From Mycobacterium pseudokansasii (GTDB lineage: Bacteria > Actinomycetota > Actinomycetes > Mycobacteriales > Mycobacteriaceae): DNA of 64,000 bases. A program made the position numbers and the translations under genes. Shown here piece after piece: positions 1 to 9,705 of the stretch. The stretch is taken from positions 5,766,325 through 5,830,324 of the forward strand of contig NZ_UPHU01000001.1 of assembly GCF_900566075.1 (NCBI RefSeq). Reading direction: 5' to 3'. How positions within the stretch are numbered: the first letter of the stretch is position 1; each line of letters begins with the position of its first letter. Under the pieces are notes generated by a model. That model did not search any database. It was not told the DNA's origin and saw only the letters and a list, made by a program, of their open reading frames with translations.

Positions 1-1679
<1,679 letters not shown>

Positions 1680-1696
1680 GCCGACCAATAGGGTCG

Positions 1697-2515
1697 TTAA
1701 CCGCCCTGAGCGGGCGGCGCCTCCGGCGGCGGCGCCACGGCCGGACCAGGTGCCGGCGGCGGCCCCGGCGGCTGCGGTGGCTGGTTCAACACGAACGGAA
1801 CCGGAAGTGACCGGAGGTTGCCCAGCTGCACGACGAGGTTGTACGTACCGGGACCAATCGCCGGCCGCGGCAGCGGGCAATGCGGCGCCGACCCCATGCC
1901 GGTCCAGGTCACCGCAGTCGTCACCTGCTCCCCCGGGGTGAACATCTTGACCAGGGTCTCGTTGGAGGGTGCGCAGTCCAGGTTGGACCACAACCGCTTG
2001 TTGTCCAGCGAGTAGACGTATGCCGCCAGCACCGCGGCCCCGACGTCGCGTTTACAGGCCACCAGTCCGATGTTGGTGACCACCATGGTGAATTTCGGCT
2101 GGTCGCCGATGTAGTACTGGGGGGCGTTGGTCAGTCCCTTGACGGCGAGCGTGGAATCCGGGCAGTCGTCCCCCTCTTTCAGCACCGGCGGCGGTTGCAC
2201 CGCGGCGGTGGGAGTCGGCATCTCCGGGTTTTGCCCCTGCGGAGCTGCCGGAGCGTTGGCGGCGCTTTGCCCGGCCGGTTCCGGCGCCTGCGGCGCGTTT
2301 GAACCCGGATGGCTTTGCGCAGAGCCCGGTTTCTCGGCACTGGCGGGTTTGGCGCCGGCAGTGTTACCGACGAAGGCGACGACGGCAGCCACCGCAATTC
2401 CGATCACCACGACCGCGATACCCAGGGCCAGTCCCCTGCGCCGCCAGTAGATCTCGGTAGGTAGCGGGCCACGCGGTTCCAGATCCAGCACATTCACACC
2501 GTAGGCCCAGGTCAC
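1697..2515 (-). CDS. Pro-rich membrane-anchored protein (Rv3587c-like)
   Basis: The 272-residue protein matches the conserved mycobacterial Rv3587c type. A short cytoplasmic N-terminus (about 1-30) is followed by one transmembrane helix (GLALGIAVVVIGIAVAAVVAF region), a Pro/Ala-rich linker (about 55-110) and an extracytoplasmic domain with cysteines in EGDDCPDST, ACKRDVG and LDCAPSNE that may pair. A second Pro-rich tail ends the protein. The GTG start gives MTWAYGVNVLDLEPRG. It faces disA tail to tail across 17 bp. No enzymatic motif is seen. The function is unknown; an envelope role is inferred from topology only. Confidence 0.85.
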   Translation of the reverse strand: MTWAYGVNVLDLEPRGPLPTEIYWRRRGLALGIAVVVIGIAVAAVVAFVGNTAGAKPASAEKPGSAQSHPGSNAPQAPEPAGQSAANAPAAPQGQNPEMPTPTAAVQPPPVLKEGDDCPDSTLAVKGLTNAPQYYIGDQPKFTMVVTNIGLVACKRDVGAAVLAAYVYSLDNKRLWSNLDCAPSNETLVKMFTPGEQVTTAVTWTGMGSAPHCPLPRPAIGPGTYNLVVQLGNLRSLPVPFVLNQPPQPPGPPPAPGPAVAPPPEAPPAQGG

Positions 2516-2597
2516 GCCGACTTGCTTGACCTGCCTCGGCGTGTCGCGAGGTTAGCTGAGCCCCATCGGGGACGAAACGTGTTAGGGCGGCGGGATG

Positions 2598-3221
2598 TCA
2601 GCCTTCCTCGCCGATGTCGCCGACGTGGTCGCGCAACACCGCACGGCCGTCGGCGAGCTGGTACGTCAGGCCCACGATTGCCAGTGTGCCGGCAGCCACT
2701 CGCTTGGATATGGCCGTCGAACGGGCCATCAGCTGCGCCACCGTCTCGCGTATGTGCCGCTGCTCGAACTCATCGACACGCTGCAGACCGTCACGCCGGC
2801 CCAACAAAATGGACGGGGCCACCCGCTCCACCACATCGCGCACATAGCCCTCCGGCAAAGCTCCGCTGTCCAGTGCCGATAGGGCAGCATTCACCGCGCC
2901 ACAGCTGTCGTGGCCGAGGACGACCACCAGCGGCACGTTCAGCACCGTCACCGCGTACTCAATGGAGCCCAGCACCGCCGAGTCGATGACGTGTCCGGCC
3001 GTGCGGACCACAAACATGTCGCCGAGGCCCTGGTCGAAAATGATCTCCGCGGCCACCCGGCTGTCCGCGCAGCCGAAGATCACGGCGGTCGGCTGCTGCC
3101 CAGCGGCAAGGCTGGCGCGATGCTCGACGCTTTGGCTGGGATGTTCGGGCTTGCCGGCAACGAATCGCTCGTTACCCTCTTTGAGTGCTTTCCACGCGGT
3201 TACCGGGTTGGTGTTGGGCAT
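2598..3221 (-). CDS. canB: beta-carbonic anhydrase CanB (Rv3588c-like)
   Basis: Catalyses reversible hydration of CO2 to bicarbonate. The 207-residue product carries the full beta-class active site: zinc ligands C51, H104 and C107, and the Asp-Arg dyad D53/R55 in GCADSRVAAE, followed by VVRTAGHV and VLGHDSCGAV. ATG at 3221 gives MPNTNPVTAWKALKEGN, the usual mycobacterial start; upstream in-frame codons run into the divergent mutY. This intact enzyme is a useful internal contrast to the second, motif-degenerate carbonic-anhydrase homologue at 9024-9638. Confidence 0.96.
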   Translation of the reverse strand: MPNTNPVTAWKALKEGNERFVAGKPEHPSQSVEHRASLAAGQQPTAVIFGCADSRVAAEIIFDQGLGDMFVVRTAGHVIDSAVLGSIEYAVTVLNVPLVVVLGHDSCGAVNAALSALDSGALPEGYVRDVVERVAPSILLGRRDGLQRVDEFEQRHIRETVAQLMARSTAISKRVAAGTLAIVGLTYQLADGRAVLRDHVGDIGEEG

Positions 3222-3246
3222 ATCACGCATTCTGCCGTACTGGCCG

Positions 3247-4131
3247 GTGACCGCTTCGCAGCACATATCATCCGCCAATCTTCTTGCTTGGTACGAGCGA
3301 TCGCGTCGCGACCTGCCGTGGCGCCGCCCAGACGTCAGTGCATGGCAGATTCTGGTGAGCGAGTTCATGCTGCAGCAGACTCCGGTGTCGCGGGTGCTGT
3401 CGATATGGCCCGACTGGGTGCGGCGCTGGCCCACCGCGTCGGCCACGGCCGCGGCGACTGCCGCCGATGTGCTGCGGGCCTGGGGGAAGCTGGGCTATCC
3501 GCGCCGGGCGAAGCGTTTGCACGAATGCGCGACCATTATCGCGCGGGACCACGGTGACGTGGTCCCCGACGACGTCGAAACCCTGTTGAGGCTGCCGGGT
3601 GTCGGCAGTTATACGGCACGCGCGGTGGCGTGCTTCGCGTACGGCCGGCGGGTGCCGGTGGTGGACACCAACGTGCGCCGGGTGGTGGCTCGTGCGGTGC
3701 ACGGACGCGCCGATGCAGGCGCGCCGTCGGCCGCCCGGGACCACGCCGACGTGCTGGCGATACTGCCGAATGATGAAATGGCACCGTTGTTTTCGATGGC
3801 CGTCATGGAACTGGGCGCGACGGTATGCACCGCCCGCGCCCCGCGCTGCGGTTCGTGCCCGGTGAGCGGCTGCGCATGGCGGACCGCCGGATATCCCGCC
3901 GCGGATGGTCCGCCGCGACGTGTGCAGGCGTATGCGGGAACCGATCGACAGGTCCGCGGGCGGTTGCTAGATGTATTGCGCGCCAAGGATTCTCCAGCCA
4001 CCCGCGCCGAGCTCGACGTGGCATGGCTGATCGATACCGCGCAGCGTGACCGTGCGCTGGATTCCTTGCTGGCCGACGGCCTGGTCGCAAAGACTGCCGA
4101 TGGCCGATTCGCGTTGGCGGGCGAAGCGTAA
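3247..4131 (+). CDS. mutY: A/G-specific adenine glycosylase MutY
   Basis: Removes adenine mispaired with 8-oxoguanine. Visible are the N-terminal catalytic Glu in VSEFMLQQTP, the helix-hairpin-helix LPGVGSYTARAVACFAY, the catalytic Asp in VVDTNVRRV, and a 4Fe-4S cluster motif C-X6-C-X2-C-X5-C (CTARAPRCGSCPVSGC). The C-terminal part is short, as in mycobacterial MutY, without a long MutT-like domain. The start is uncertain: GTG at 3247 avoids overlap with divergent canB, but GTG/TTG at 3211-3214 would give a length closer to the H37Rv protein. It is followed by the accessory carbon block. Confidence 0.93.
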   Translation: MTASQHISSANLLAWYERSRRDLPWRRPDVSAWQILVSEFMLQQTPVSRVLSIWPDWVRRWPTASATAAATAADVLRAWGKLGYPRRAKRLHECATIIARDHGDVVPDDVETLLRLPGVGSYTARAVACFAYGRRVPVVDTNVRRVVARAVHGRADAGAPSAARDHADVLAILPNDEMAPLFSMAVMELGATVCTARAPRCGSCPVSGCAWRTAGYPAADGPPRRVQAYAGTDRQVRGRLLDVLRAKDSPATRAELDVAWLIDTAQRDRALDSLLADGLVAKTADGRFALAGEA

Positions 4132-4417
4132 CCTCCCGATTGGCCTGGTTACCGTCACGGTGAAATTGGCTGAGGCCCTGAGGTTCCCAGCCATTGAGTC
4201 CGACATGTCGTGGGTCGGGCCAGTCATCCTCATCCAGGTACGACTGCGGGTCACCACCTAGGTGGGCCGACAACCGTTGATCGGACGGTTATCGATGCTC
4301 AGACGGGTTGGCTAGGGCTTATCGGCTGGGACGGCGAGCCCGCTCCTGAGACATAGATTACGAATTTTATTTCGTGATGTTTGACAGATGTATTGTGGAT
4401 CGCGTAGTTTGCTTCGC
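4132..4417. other. intergenic region upstream of the carbon-uptake block
   Basis: No convincing gene lies between mutY and the upstream ORF of dabB. The segment from about 4350 to 4417 is markedly AT-rich against the local GC background and holds the promoter described separately. A short inverted repeat ACGAA-N6-TTCGT (4360-4375) sits just upstream of the -35 hexamer and could be a protein-binding site. In H37Rv this junction carries PE_PGRS58 instead, so this is a boundary of genome rearrangement; no direct repeats or transposase remnants were seen. Confidence 0.6.
4381..4410 (+). promoter_or_regulatory. candidate SigA-type promoter of the dab block
   Basis: A consensus -35 TTGACA (4381-4386) is separated by 18 bp from a -10-like TAGTTT (4405-4410). 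Seven bases later an ATG (4418) opens a 15-codon ORF, so the predicted transcript would begin at or next to that ATG and be leaderless, a common arrangement in mycobacteria. The element lies in the only AT-rich stretch of the spacer. Confidence 0.55.
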
Positions 4418-4465
4418 ATGAACTCCAGACGTACCGCCACCGGCACTGGCGGTGATGGCCGGTGA
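4418..4465 (+). CDS. 15-codon upstream ORF overlapping dabB
   Basis: Encodes MNSRRTATGTGGDGR followed by TGA. It begins seven bases after the candidate -10 hexamer, so it would be translated from a leaderless mRNA. Its TGA (4463-4465) overlaps the GTG start of dabB (4462-4464) as GTGA, the classic geometry for translational coupling. dabB itself has only a weak Shine-Dalgarno. The peptide has no recognisable function; a coupling or leader role is inferred from geometry alone. Confidence 0.5.
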   Translation: MNSRRTATGTGGDGR

Positions 4466-6030
4466 ACGCCGTCCTCGTCGGTGCCTTGACGTTGCCCCTG
4501 CTCGCATCGCTGAGCGCGCTCCTGGCCGGTTCGCGGCTTCCACGCCTCGTCGGCCAATTGGGCGCCGCGGCCGCCGGCGTGGGCTTGGTTTCCGCATTGC
4601 TGATAGCGCTGCGGGTAGCGGTCGACGGCCCCATCTCGGTCACCCTGCGGTCAGCACACGGCACACTGATCGCCGAGCTGGGAGCCAACCGGCTCAGCGC
4701 ACTGCTGCTGGTGTTGGTGTACGGAGTGAGCACGGTCGTACAGGTTTTCGCACTGCGCTACCTTGCCTGCGACCGGCGATCGGGGTGGTTCACCGCCGGT
4801 ACCGGCCTGCTCACGGCGGCTTCCGCCGGCCTCATGACCTCGGGAACTCTGATCGGCCTGGCCGTTTCGTGGACCTTGGCCGGCACCGCGCTGTGTCTGC
4901 TGCAAGCCACCTACTGGGAGCTGCCTGCCGCCCGCGACGGAGTGCTGCGGACGGCGACCGCGTTCCTGCTGGGCGATCTAGCCCTGTGGTCGGCGGTCGG
5001 CTTGATCACGATGAAATGGGGCAACCTCAGGCTGTTCGACCTCGGACCCAACCAATACCAGGGCTGGTCACCGACCATGTCGGCGGCAGCGGGCCTGATC
5101 GTGGTGGCGGCTCTGTCGCGCTCGGCGCAGCTGCCCTTCCATCGTTGGCTGCCGGCCACCCTGGCTGCGCCCACACCCGTCTCGGCGCTGCTCCACGCCG
5201 GTGTCGTCAACGCCGGGGGTGTGCTGCTGGTGCGACTGAGCCCGATCGTCAGCGGATCGGCCATCGCCATGGGCCTGGCCTTCACCGCCGGGACGCTCAG
5301 CATGCTCTACGGCGGCGTCGTGATGCTCACCAAATCCGATATCAAGGGCTCGCTGGTGTATTCGACGATGGCCCAGATGGGCTTCATGATCTTGACCTGC
5401 GGACTGGGCCTGTCCGCAGCCGCGGTATTCCACCTGGTGGGCCACGGCTTTTACAAAGCCACCCTATTCCTGTCCTCCGGCTCGGCGATAGCCAAGCGGC
5501 GCCAAAAGGCCGCTCGGCCACCGGCGCCGACGCCGACCCGGGCCCGGTGGGCGGCAATCCATGCCGCGGCGCTGCTGCTGCCGGCCGCCGCGCTGTATGC
5601 GGCCAGCAGCATCGTACGACTGCCGAATGTCGAACACGGCTCGGCGCAGGTGCTGCTGGTCTTCACCTGGGCGACGGCCGCGGCGGCGCTGACGGGCTGG
5701 TTGGCGCGGAGCCCAGGCGCACGGGCCGCTCTCATCGGAGCCGTCGCCCTGCTCGTGGCGGCCATCGGATACGTCGCACTGGTCGGCGCGGTAACCGGAT
5801 TCCTGGCTCCCGATCTGCCCGCGGTCACCGTACCGTCCGCCTCGACTGCCGGCATTGTCGTGGTTGCGGTCATCCTTGCCGCACCGACCCTGCTGCCCCG
5901 GGCCCCGGCCAACGGCTGGTTCGGCCGACTGCAGCGCGCCCTGTACGCCAAAGCGCTTGTCGCCGGCCATGTCCCGGCAACCCGTCCACAACAGACCCCG
6001 AACAGCCAACTGACAGGAGCGCTCCAGTGA
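4462..6030 (+). CDS. dabB: DabB: Nuo/Mrp-type membrane subunit of the inorganic carbon accumulation complex
   Basis: A 522-residue polytopic membrane protein of the proton-pumping NADH:quinone oxidoreductase / Mrp antiporter family. Family signatures include SRSAQLPFHRWLPATLAAPTPVSALLHAG, SDIKGSLVYSTMAQMGFM and GHGFYKATLFLSSG with conserved Lys and His residues. No other complex I genes are nearby; instead it is followed with a GTGA overlap by the DUF2309 gene dabA. In DAB systems this subunit is thought to couple a cation gradient to CO2 hydration by DabA. The tail after about residue 355 is Ala-rich with further helices. The GTG start at 4462 was chosen for its overlap with the upstream ORF. 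Confidence 0.9.
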   Translation: MNAVLVGALTLPLLASLSALLAGSRLPRLVGQLGAAAAGVGLVSALLIALRVAVDGPISVTLRSAHGTLIAELGANRLSALLLVLVYGVSTVVQVFALRYLACDRRSGWFTAGTGLLTAASAGLMTSGTLIGLAVSWTLAGTALCLLQATYWELPAARDGVLRTATAFLLGDLALWSAVGLITMKWGNLRLFDLGPNQYQGWSPTMSAAAGLIVVAALSRSAQLPFHRWLPATLAAPTPVSALLHAGVVNAGGVLLVRLSPIVSGSAIAMGLAFTAGTLSMLYGGVVMLTKSDIKGSLVYSTMAQMGFMILTCGLGLSAAAVFHLVGHGFYKATLFLSSGSAIAKRRQKAARPPAPTPTRARWAAIHAAALLLPAAALYAASSIVRLPNVEHGSAQVLLVFTWATAAAALTGWLARSPGARAALIGAVALLVAAIGYVALVGAVTGFLAPDLPAVTVPSASTAGIVVVAVILAAPTLLPRAPANGWFGRLQRALYAKALVAGHVPATRPQQTPNSQLTGALQ

Positions 6031-8630
6031 CAACCGTGGCCGACACCGTCTCGACCCAGACCCGCCGCGCACAGTTACGCAGCGACGTGAACCTGGCCGC
6101 CCGGGTGATACCGACCCACTACCCGCTGGAAACCTTTATCGCGGTCAATCCGCTGGCCGGGCTGGAGTCGATGCCCTTCGAGCAGGCGGTCCGCCGGGCC
6201 GGCGACCTCTACGGCAGCCCGGGCGTGCTGGCCGAGACGACGTTTCGCGAGCTGTACCGCGCCGGACGGATCACCGACGCGGACCTCGAGTCGACGCTGC
6301 GGCAGCGATACCCCACCCTGCTGGACGGCCAGCCCGTCCGGATGGGAACTCGCGTGGTGACACCTTCGGAATTGTTGCGCGGCGACTTGCTGCACGGCAG
6401 CCTGGCCCCCACGCCGTTGCGCCGCAACATGACTCGCAGCGAGCAGGCGGCCCCGACGGTGGCCGAGCAGGTCGACGCCCAGGCCGCCAAATGGTGCGCG
6501 GCCTTCTTTGGATCGACGGCTGCGGGCTGGTCGATGCCCGACCACCACAAGGGCTTCTACCACGCGTGGCGGATGTTGGCCTCCGGCGACCACAAGCTGA
6601 GCCGACGGGTGCGGGCCTCGCTACGCAAGCTACCCACCCGGGCCGACGACGCCGCGCTGCAGGCCCTGGACCTGTTGGGGGTATCCGAAGACGACCGCAT
6701 CACCTATCTGCAAGCCCACTTGACGCGGCTTCCGGGATGGGCCGCCCACGTCCGCTGGTCGGCCGAGCGCGCCACCGGCGTGGATCTACTGGACTACCTC
6801 GCCATGCGGCTGACGTACGAGGCGATCCTGATGTCGCACAACAGTTTCAGCCCGACGGCCGAGCCGACGGCCAACCGGCCGAGCATTCCCTCGGCCCGCG
6901 ACCGGGCTGCCGCGCTGGCCCGAGAATGGGGACTCGACAACACCGGCGACGTCGACTTGAGTGCTGCCGCAAGAGTCTTGTCGGCATTGCCGGTTACCGC
7001 CCGGCAGCTGGTGTGGCAGCAGGCCTACGAGGCGCACTATCGCGACGCCCTCCTACGAGCCCTGGCGGAAAACGCTGCGGCGCCAAGTACCGGGCGCGCG
7101 GCCGCCCAGATCGTGTGCTGCATCGACACTCGCTCCGAGGGGCTGCGCCGCCACATCGAATCCTTGGGCGAATACCAGACTTTCGGGTTCGCCGGCTTCT
7201 TCGCCGTCGCCATCCGGTTCACCGGCCTGCTCGGCGGAACACCCAACGACCTGTGCCCGGTGCTGATCCGCCCAGAGCATGAAGTTGTCGAAAGCCCGCT
7301 GCCGTCGGCCGCCGATGCGGCGCAGCGGGTGCGCAACGGCAGCCTGCTCATGGCCGGCGCCGAGGCGGCATTTCATGCCGCCAAGCAGGCGCTGATCGCC
7401 CCATTCGCGTTGGCCGAGGCGGCAGGCTGGGCCGCCGGTCCATGGGCCGCGGCCAAAACGCTGAGCCCGCTGGCCAGTGGCGAACTGCGGCGCCGCCTGC
7501 GGGACCGGCTGGCACCCCCGGCCCCTACCGTGCTGTCGATCAACGACACCGTCGCACTGGCCCACCGTGCCCTTTACGCACAAGTCGCACTCACCACCAT
7601 GGGCCTCACGAAGCAATTCGCCCGGCTGGTGGTCCTGTGCGGGCACGGCAGCGTCACCGAGAACAACCCGTACCAGGCCGCCCTGGACTGTGGGGCCTGC
7701 GGCGGGCAGGCCGGCGGCCCCAATGCCCGCACCGCCGCCGCGATCCTCAACGCCACCGATGTCCGGGCCGAATTGGGCACCCTGGGGATCGCCATTCCCG
7801 ACGACACCTGGTTCGTGGCGGCTCAGCACGACACCGCCACCGACCGCGTCACCGTGTTGGACCAGCACTTGATTCCCGACAGCCATGTATCGGACGTGCG
7901 CCGACTTGCCGCGGATCTCCGGATCGCCGGCGCCGAGCTCGCCGCCGAGCGCTGTTCCGGGCTTCCCGGTGGCCCTGCCGACCCCGACCCCGGGCGTGCG
8001 TCGCGCCACGTCGCGAACCGGTCGGTCGACTGGGCGCAGGTCTTTCCGGAGTGGGGCCTGGCCGGTAATGCGGCCTTCATCGTCGCCCCGCGCGCGCTCA
8101 CCCGCGGCATCGACTTGCGGCGACGGGTGTTTCTGCACTCCTACGAAGCCGACGTCGACGCGGAGGGGGGCGCGCTGGAAACCATTCTCACCGCACCCAT
8201 GGTGGTGGCTCAGTGGATCAACTGCCAGTACTACTTCTCCACGGTGGCGCCGGACATGTTCGGGGCCGGAACCAAGACCATCCACAACGTGGTCGGCGGC
8301 GTGGGTGTGCTCGCCGGACACGGCGGCGACCTGCAGCTGGGCCTGCCCCGACAGTCACTCACCGACGGCCGCTCATTCGGGCACGAGCCCATGCGCCTGC
8401 TGACCGTCGTGCAAGCGCCGCTGCAGCGCATCGACATGATCGTCGAGCGCAACCCCGTCCTGCAGCACCTGTTCGGCAACGACTGGGTGTGCCTGGTCGC
8501 CCGGGAAGGCCCCGACGACGGCTGGCAGCGCTGGACCCGCGGCGGTTGGCGGCGCTGGGAGAGCACAGTAACCGCCGACGACCCCTACCCCACCTACCAG
8601 GAGGTAATGCCATGCCAACCAACGGCTTGA
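6027..8630 (+). CDS. dabA: DabA (DUF2309/UPF0753): zinc-binding inorganic carbon transporter subunit
   Basis: An 867-residue DUF2309 protein, the large cytoplasmic-face subunit of DAB complexes, proposed to hydrate CO2 unidirectionally. A beta-carbonic-anhydrase-like site is visible: C365, D367 and R369 in CCIDTRSEG, then H540 in CGHGS and C555 in DCGACGG. The 15-residue H-to-C spacing equals that of the characterised Halothiobacillus DabA. The start GTG overlaps the dabB stop (GTGA) and follows an AGGAGC-like ribosome site. Its stop region overlaps the start of the PII-like gene. All expected zinc-site residues are present, so the protein looks functional. Confidence 0.93.
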   Translation: MTTVADTVSTQTRRAQLRSDVNLAARVIPTHYPLETFIAVNPLAGLESMPFEQAVRRAGDLYGSPGVLAETTFRELYRAGRITDADLESTLRQRYPTLLDGQPVRMGTRVVTPSELLRGDLLHGSLAPTPLRRNMTRSEQAAPTVAEQVDAQAAKWCAAFFGSTAAGWSMPDHHKGFYHAWRMLASGDHKLSRRVRASLRKLPTRADDAALQALDLLGVSEDDRITYLQAHLTRLPGWAAHVRWSAERATGVDLLDYLAMRLTYEAILMSHNSFSPTAEPTANRPSIPSARDRAAALAREWGLDNTGDVDLSAAARVLSALPVTARQLVWQQAYEAHYRDALLRALAENAAAPSTGRAAAQIVCCIDTRSEGLRRHIESLGEYQTFGFAGFFAVAIRFTGLLGGTPNDLCPVLIRPEHEVVESPLPSAADAAQRVRNGSLLMAGAEAAFHAAKQALIAPFALAEAAGWAAGPWAAAKTLSPLASGELRRRLRDRLAPPAPTVLSINDTVALAHRALYAQVALTTMGLTKQFARLVVLCGHGSVTENNPYQAALDCGACGGQAGGPNARTAAAILNATDVRAELGTLGIAIPDDTWFVAAQHDTATDRVTVLDQHLIPDSHVSDVRRLAADLRIAGAELAAERCSGLPGGPADPDPGRASRHVANRSVDWAQVFPEWGLAGNAAFIVAPRALTRGIDLRRRVFLHSYEADVDAEGGALETILTAPMVVAQWINCQYYFSTVAPDMFGAGTKTIHNVVGGVGVLAGHGGDLQLGLPRQSLTDGRSFGHEPMRLLTVVQAPLQRIDMIVERNPVLQHLFGNDWVCLVAREGPDDGWQRWTRGGWRRWESTVTADDPYPTYQEVMPCQPTA

Positions 8631-8935
8631 CCAAGATGACCAAGATCGAAGTAGTCGTCGCCGGAGAACACGCGCCCGCCGTACGAGATCAGTTCCACAG
8701 CGCGGGGGCAACGGGATTCACCAGCGTGTCCGGCGTCTCGGGGCTGGGCCATCACGGCTACCACCAGGGCCGGCTGCTCTTCAACCAACAGGCGGCGCTC
8801 GAGTTGCTCATCACCGTTGTCCCGGACGCCAAATCCGAACCATTGATCGCCGGGCTGCGCCGCCTGCTCGACGGCTCGCCCGGGGTCATGTTCGTCACCG
8901 ACACCTACGTCAGCCGACCCGAGTACTTCAGCTAG
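8612..8935 (+). CDS. PII-like signalling protein of the dab block
   Basis: A 107-residue protein with PII-fold layout: beta1 KIEVVVAGEHAP, helix, beta2 TSVSGVSGLGHHGYHQG, beta3 LLITVVPDAK, helix, and a C-terminal VMFVTDTYVSRPEYF. It is divergent from GlnB/GlnK: the T-loop region is short and the uridylylated Tyr context is absent. It starts inside the 3' end of dabA behind a perfect AGGAGGT, so it is translationally coupled. Carboxysome-associated PII (CPII) proteins near DAB genes in autotrophs bind adenine nucleotides and bicarbonate; a similar sensor role here is inferred from context. Confidence 0.8.
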   Translation: MPTNGLTKMTKIEVVVAGEHAPAVRDQFHSAGATGFTSVSGVSGLGHHGYHQGRLLFNQQAALELLITVVPDAKSEPLIAGLRRLLDGSPGVMFVTDTYVSRPEYFS

Positions 8936-8955
8936 ACCCCGCTAGACCCACCCAG

Positions 8956-9010
8956 ACCCCACCAAGACCCCACCAAGACCCCACCAAGACCCCACCAAGA
9001 CCCCACCAAG
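8956..9010 (+). repeat. five perfect 11-bp tandem repeats in the leader of the CA-like gene
   Basis: The unit ACCCCACCAAG is repeated five times without error, preceded by two or three decayed units from about 8937. It fills the spacer between the PII-like stop and the ribosome site (GAAAGGGA) of the CA-like gene. The unit length is not a multiple of three and it is not coding. Copy-number change by slippage would alter the spacer length only. Confidence 0.9.
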
Positions 9011-9023
9011 AAAGGGAACCATC

Positions 9024-9638
9024 ATGTCCAACCCGTCAATCGCCTGGCAGCGTCTGCAAGCCGGCAATCAACGCTTCTACGCCCCGTTGCGGTCAAGGCA
9101 GAAGGCCACCGCCAAGGACCACTCACCCGTCGCGGTGGTGTTCCGCTGTGCAGATGCCGACACGCCAAGCGAGGTGGTGCTCGGTCAAAGCTGGGGCTCA
9201 CTCATTGACATCAGCACCTGGGGGCACGTCATCGACACGGGCGTGCTGGCCACCGTCGAGTACGCCGTCGGCACACTCAAGACACCGCTGATCGTCGTCC
9301 TCGGCCATGAAGACTGTGCCGCCATGGAGACCGCGCTGGCGGCCTGGAACAACGTCTCCATTCCGGAGGGCGCGGCCCGGGTAGTCGTCGAACAGGCGAT
9401 ATCGTCACTCGCCCGGCAGGACGCCGACATCAGCAGTGCCGACGAGCTGTCGGCCGCGCACGCGGTACACACCGGTGTCTCGCTACTGCACAAGTCGGCG
9501 GTGATCGCCAAGGCCGTCGACACCGGACAGACGGCGATCGTCTGTCTGGTCAGCAACGCCGAGGATGGCCGGTTGCGCACCTGCGCGACGTTCGGCCACG
9601 TGGACGACAGCGACTCGGCGCTGTTGGAGTGCGTCTAG
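9024..9638 (+). CDS. beta-carbonic anhydrase homologue lacking the catalytic Arg
   Basis: A 204-residue protein clearly homologous to beta-carbonic anhydrases and to CanB of this window. The zinc ligands remain (C42, H95, C98 in LGHEDCAAM) and D44 is kept, but the motif that reads CADSR in CanB is CADAD here, so the dyad Arg is replaced by D46. The region VVRTAGHV of CanB is replaced by DISTWGHV. In the beta class the Asp-Arg dyad controls the zinc-bound water, so reduced or lost hydratase activity is expected. Position behind dabA and the PII-like gene suggests a sensor or structural role (inference). Confidence 0.88.
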   Translation: MSNPSIAWQRLQAGNQRFYAPLRSRQKATAKDHSPVAVVFRCADADTPSEVVLGQSWGSLIDISTWGHVIDTGVLATVEYAVGTLKTPLIVVLGHEDCAAMETALAAWNNVSIPEGAARVVVEQAISSLARQDADISSADELSAAHAVHTGVSLLHKSAVIAKAVDTGQTAIVCLVSNAEDGRLRTCATFGHVDDSDSALLECV

Positions 9639-9643
9639 TCCCC

Positions 9644-9687
9644 GGGGTGCTAGTCCGGCCGCGAGTTCGCGGCCGGACTAGCACCCC
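9644..9687 (+). terminator. perfect 21-bp-stem hairpin after the CA-like gene
   Basis: A perfect inverted repeat with two-base loop (GT) begins six bases after the CA-like stop codon; the arms read GGGGTGCTAGTCC... and ...GGACTAGCACCCC. No U-tract follows, as is usual for mycobacterial terminators. The next gene (DUF6671) starts 19 bp after the stem, so this may be a partial terminator or an RNA-stability element that lowers downstream expression. Confidence 0.75.
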
Positions 9688-9705
9688 CGTCGAGGAGGAG
9701 CTCAC

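Noticed and set aside
4462..6030. Reading dabB as part of a respiratory complex I operon
   Set aside because: No other nuo genes are adjacent and the next gene is the DUF2309 partner, which defines the DAB arrangement.
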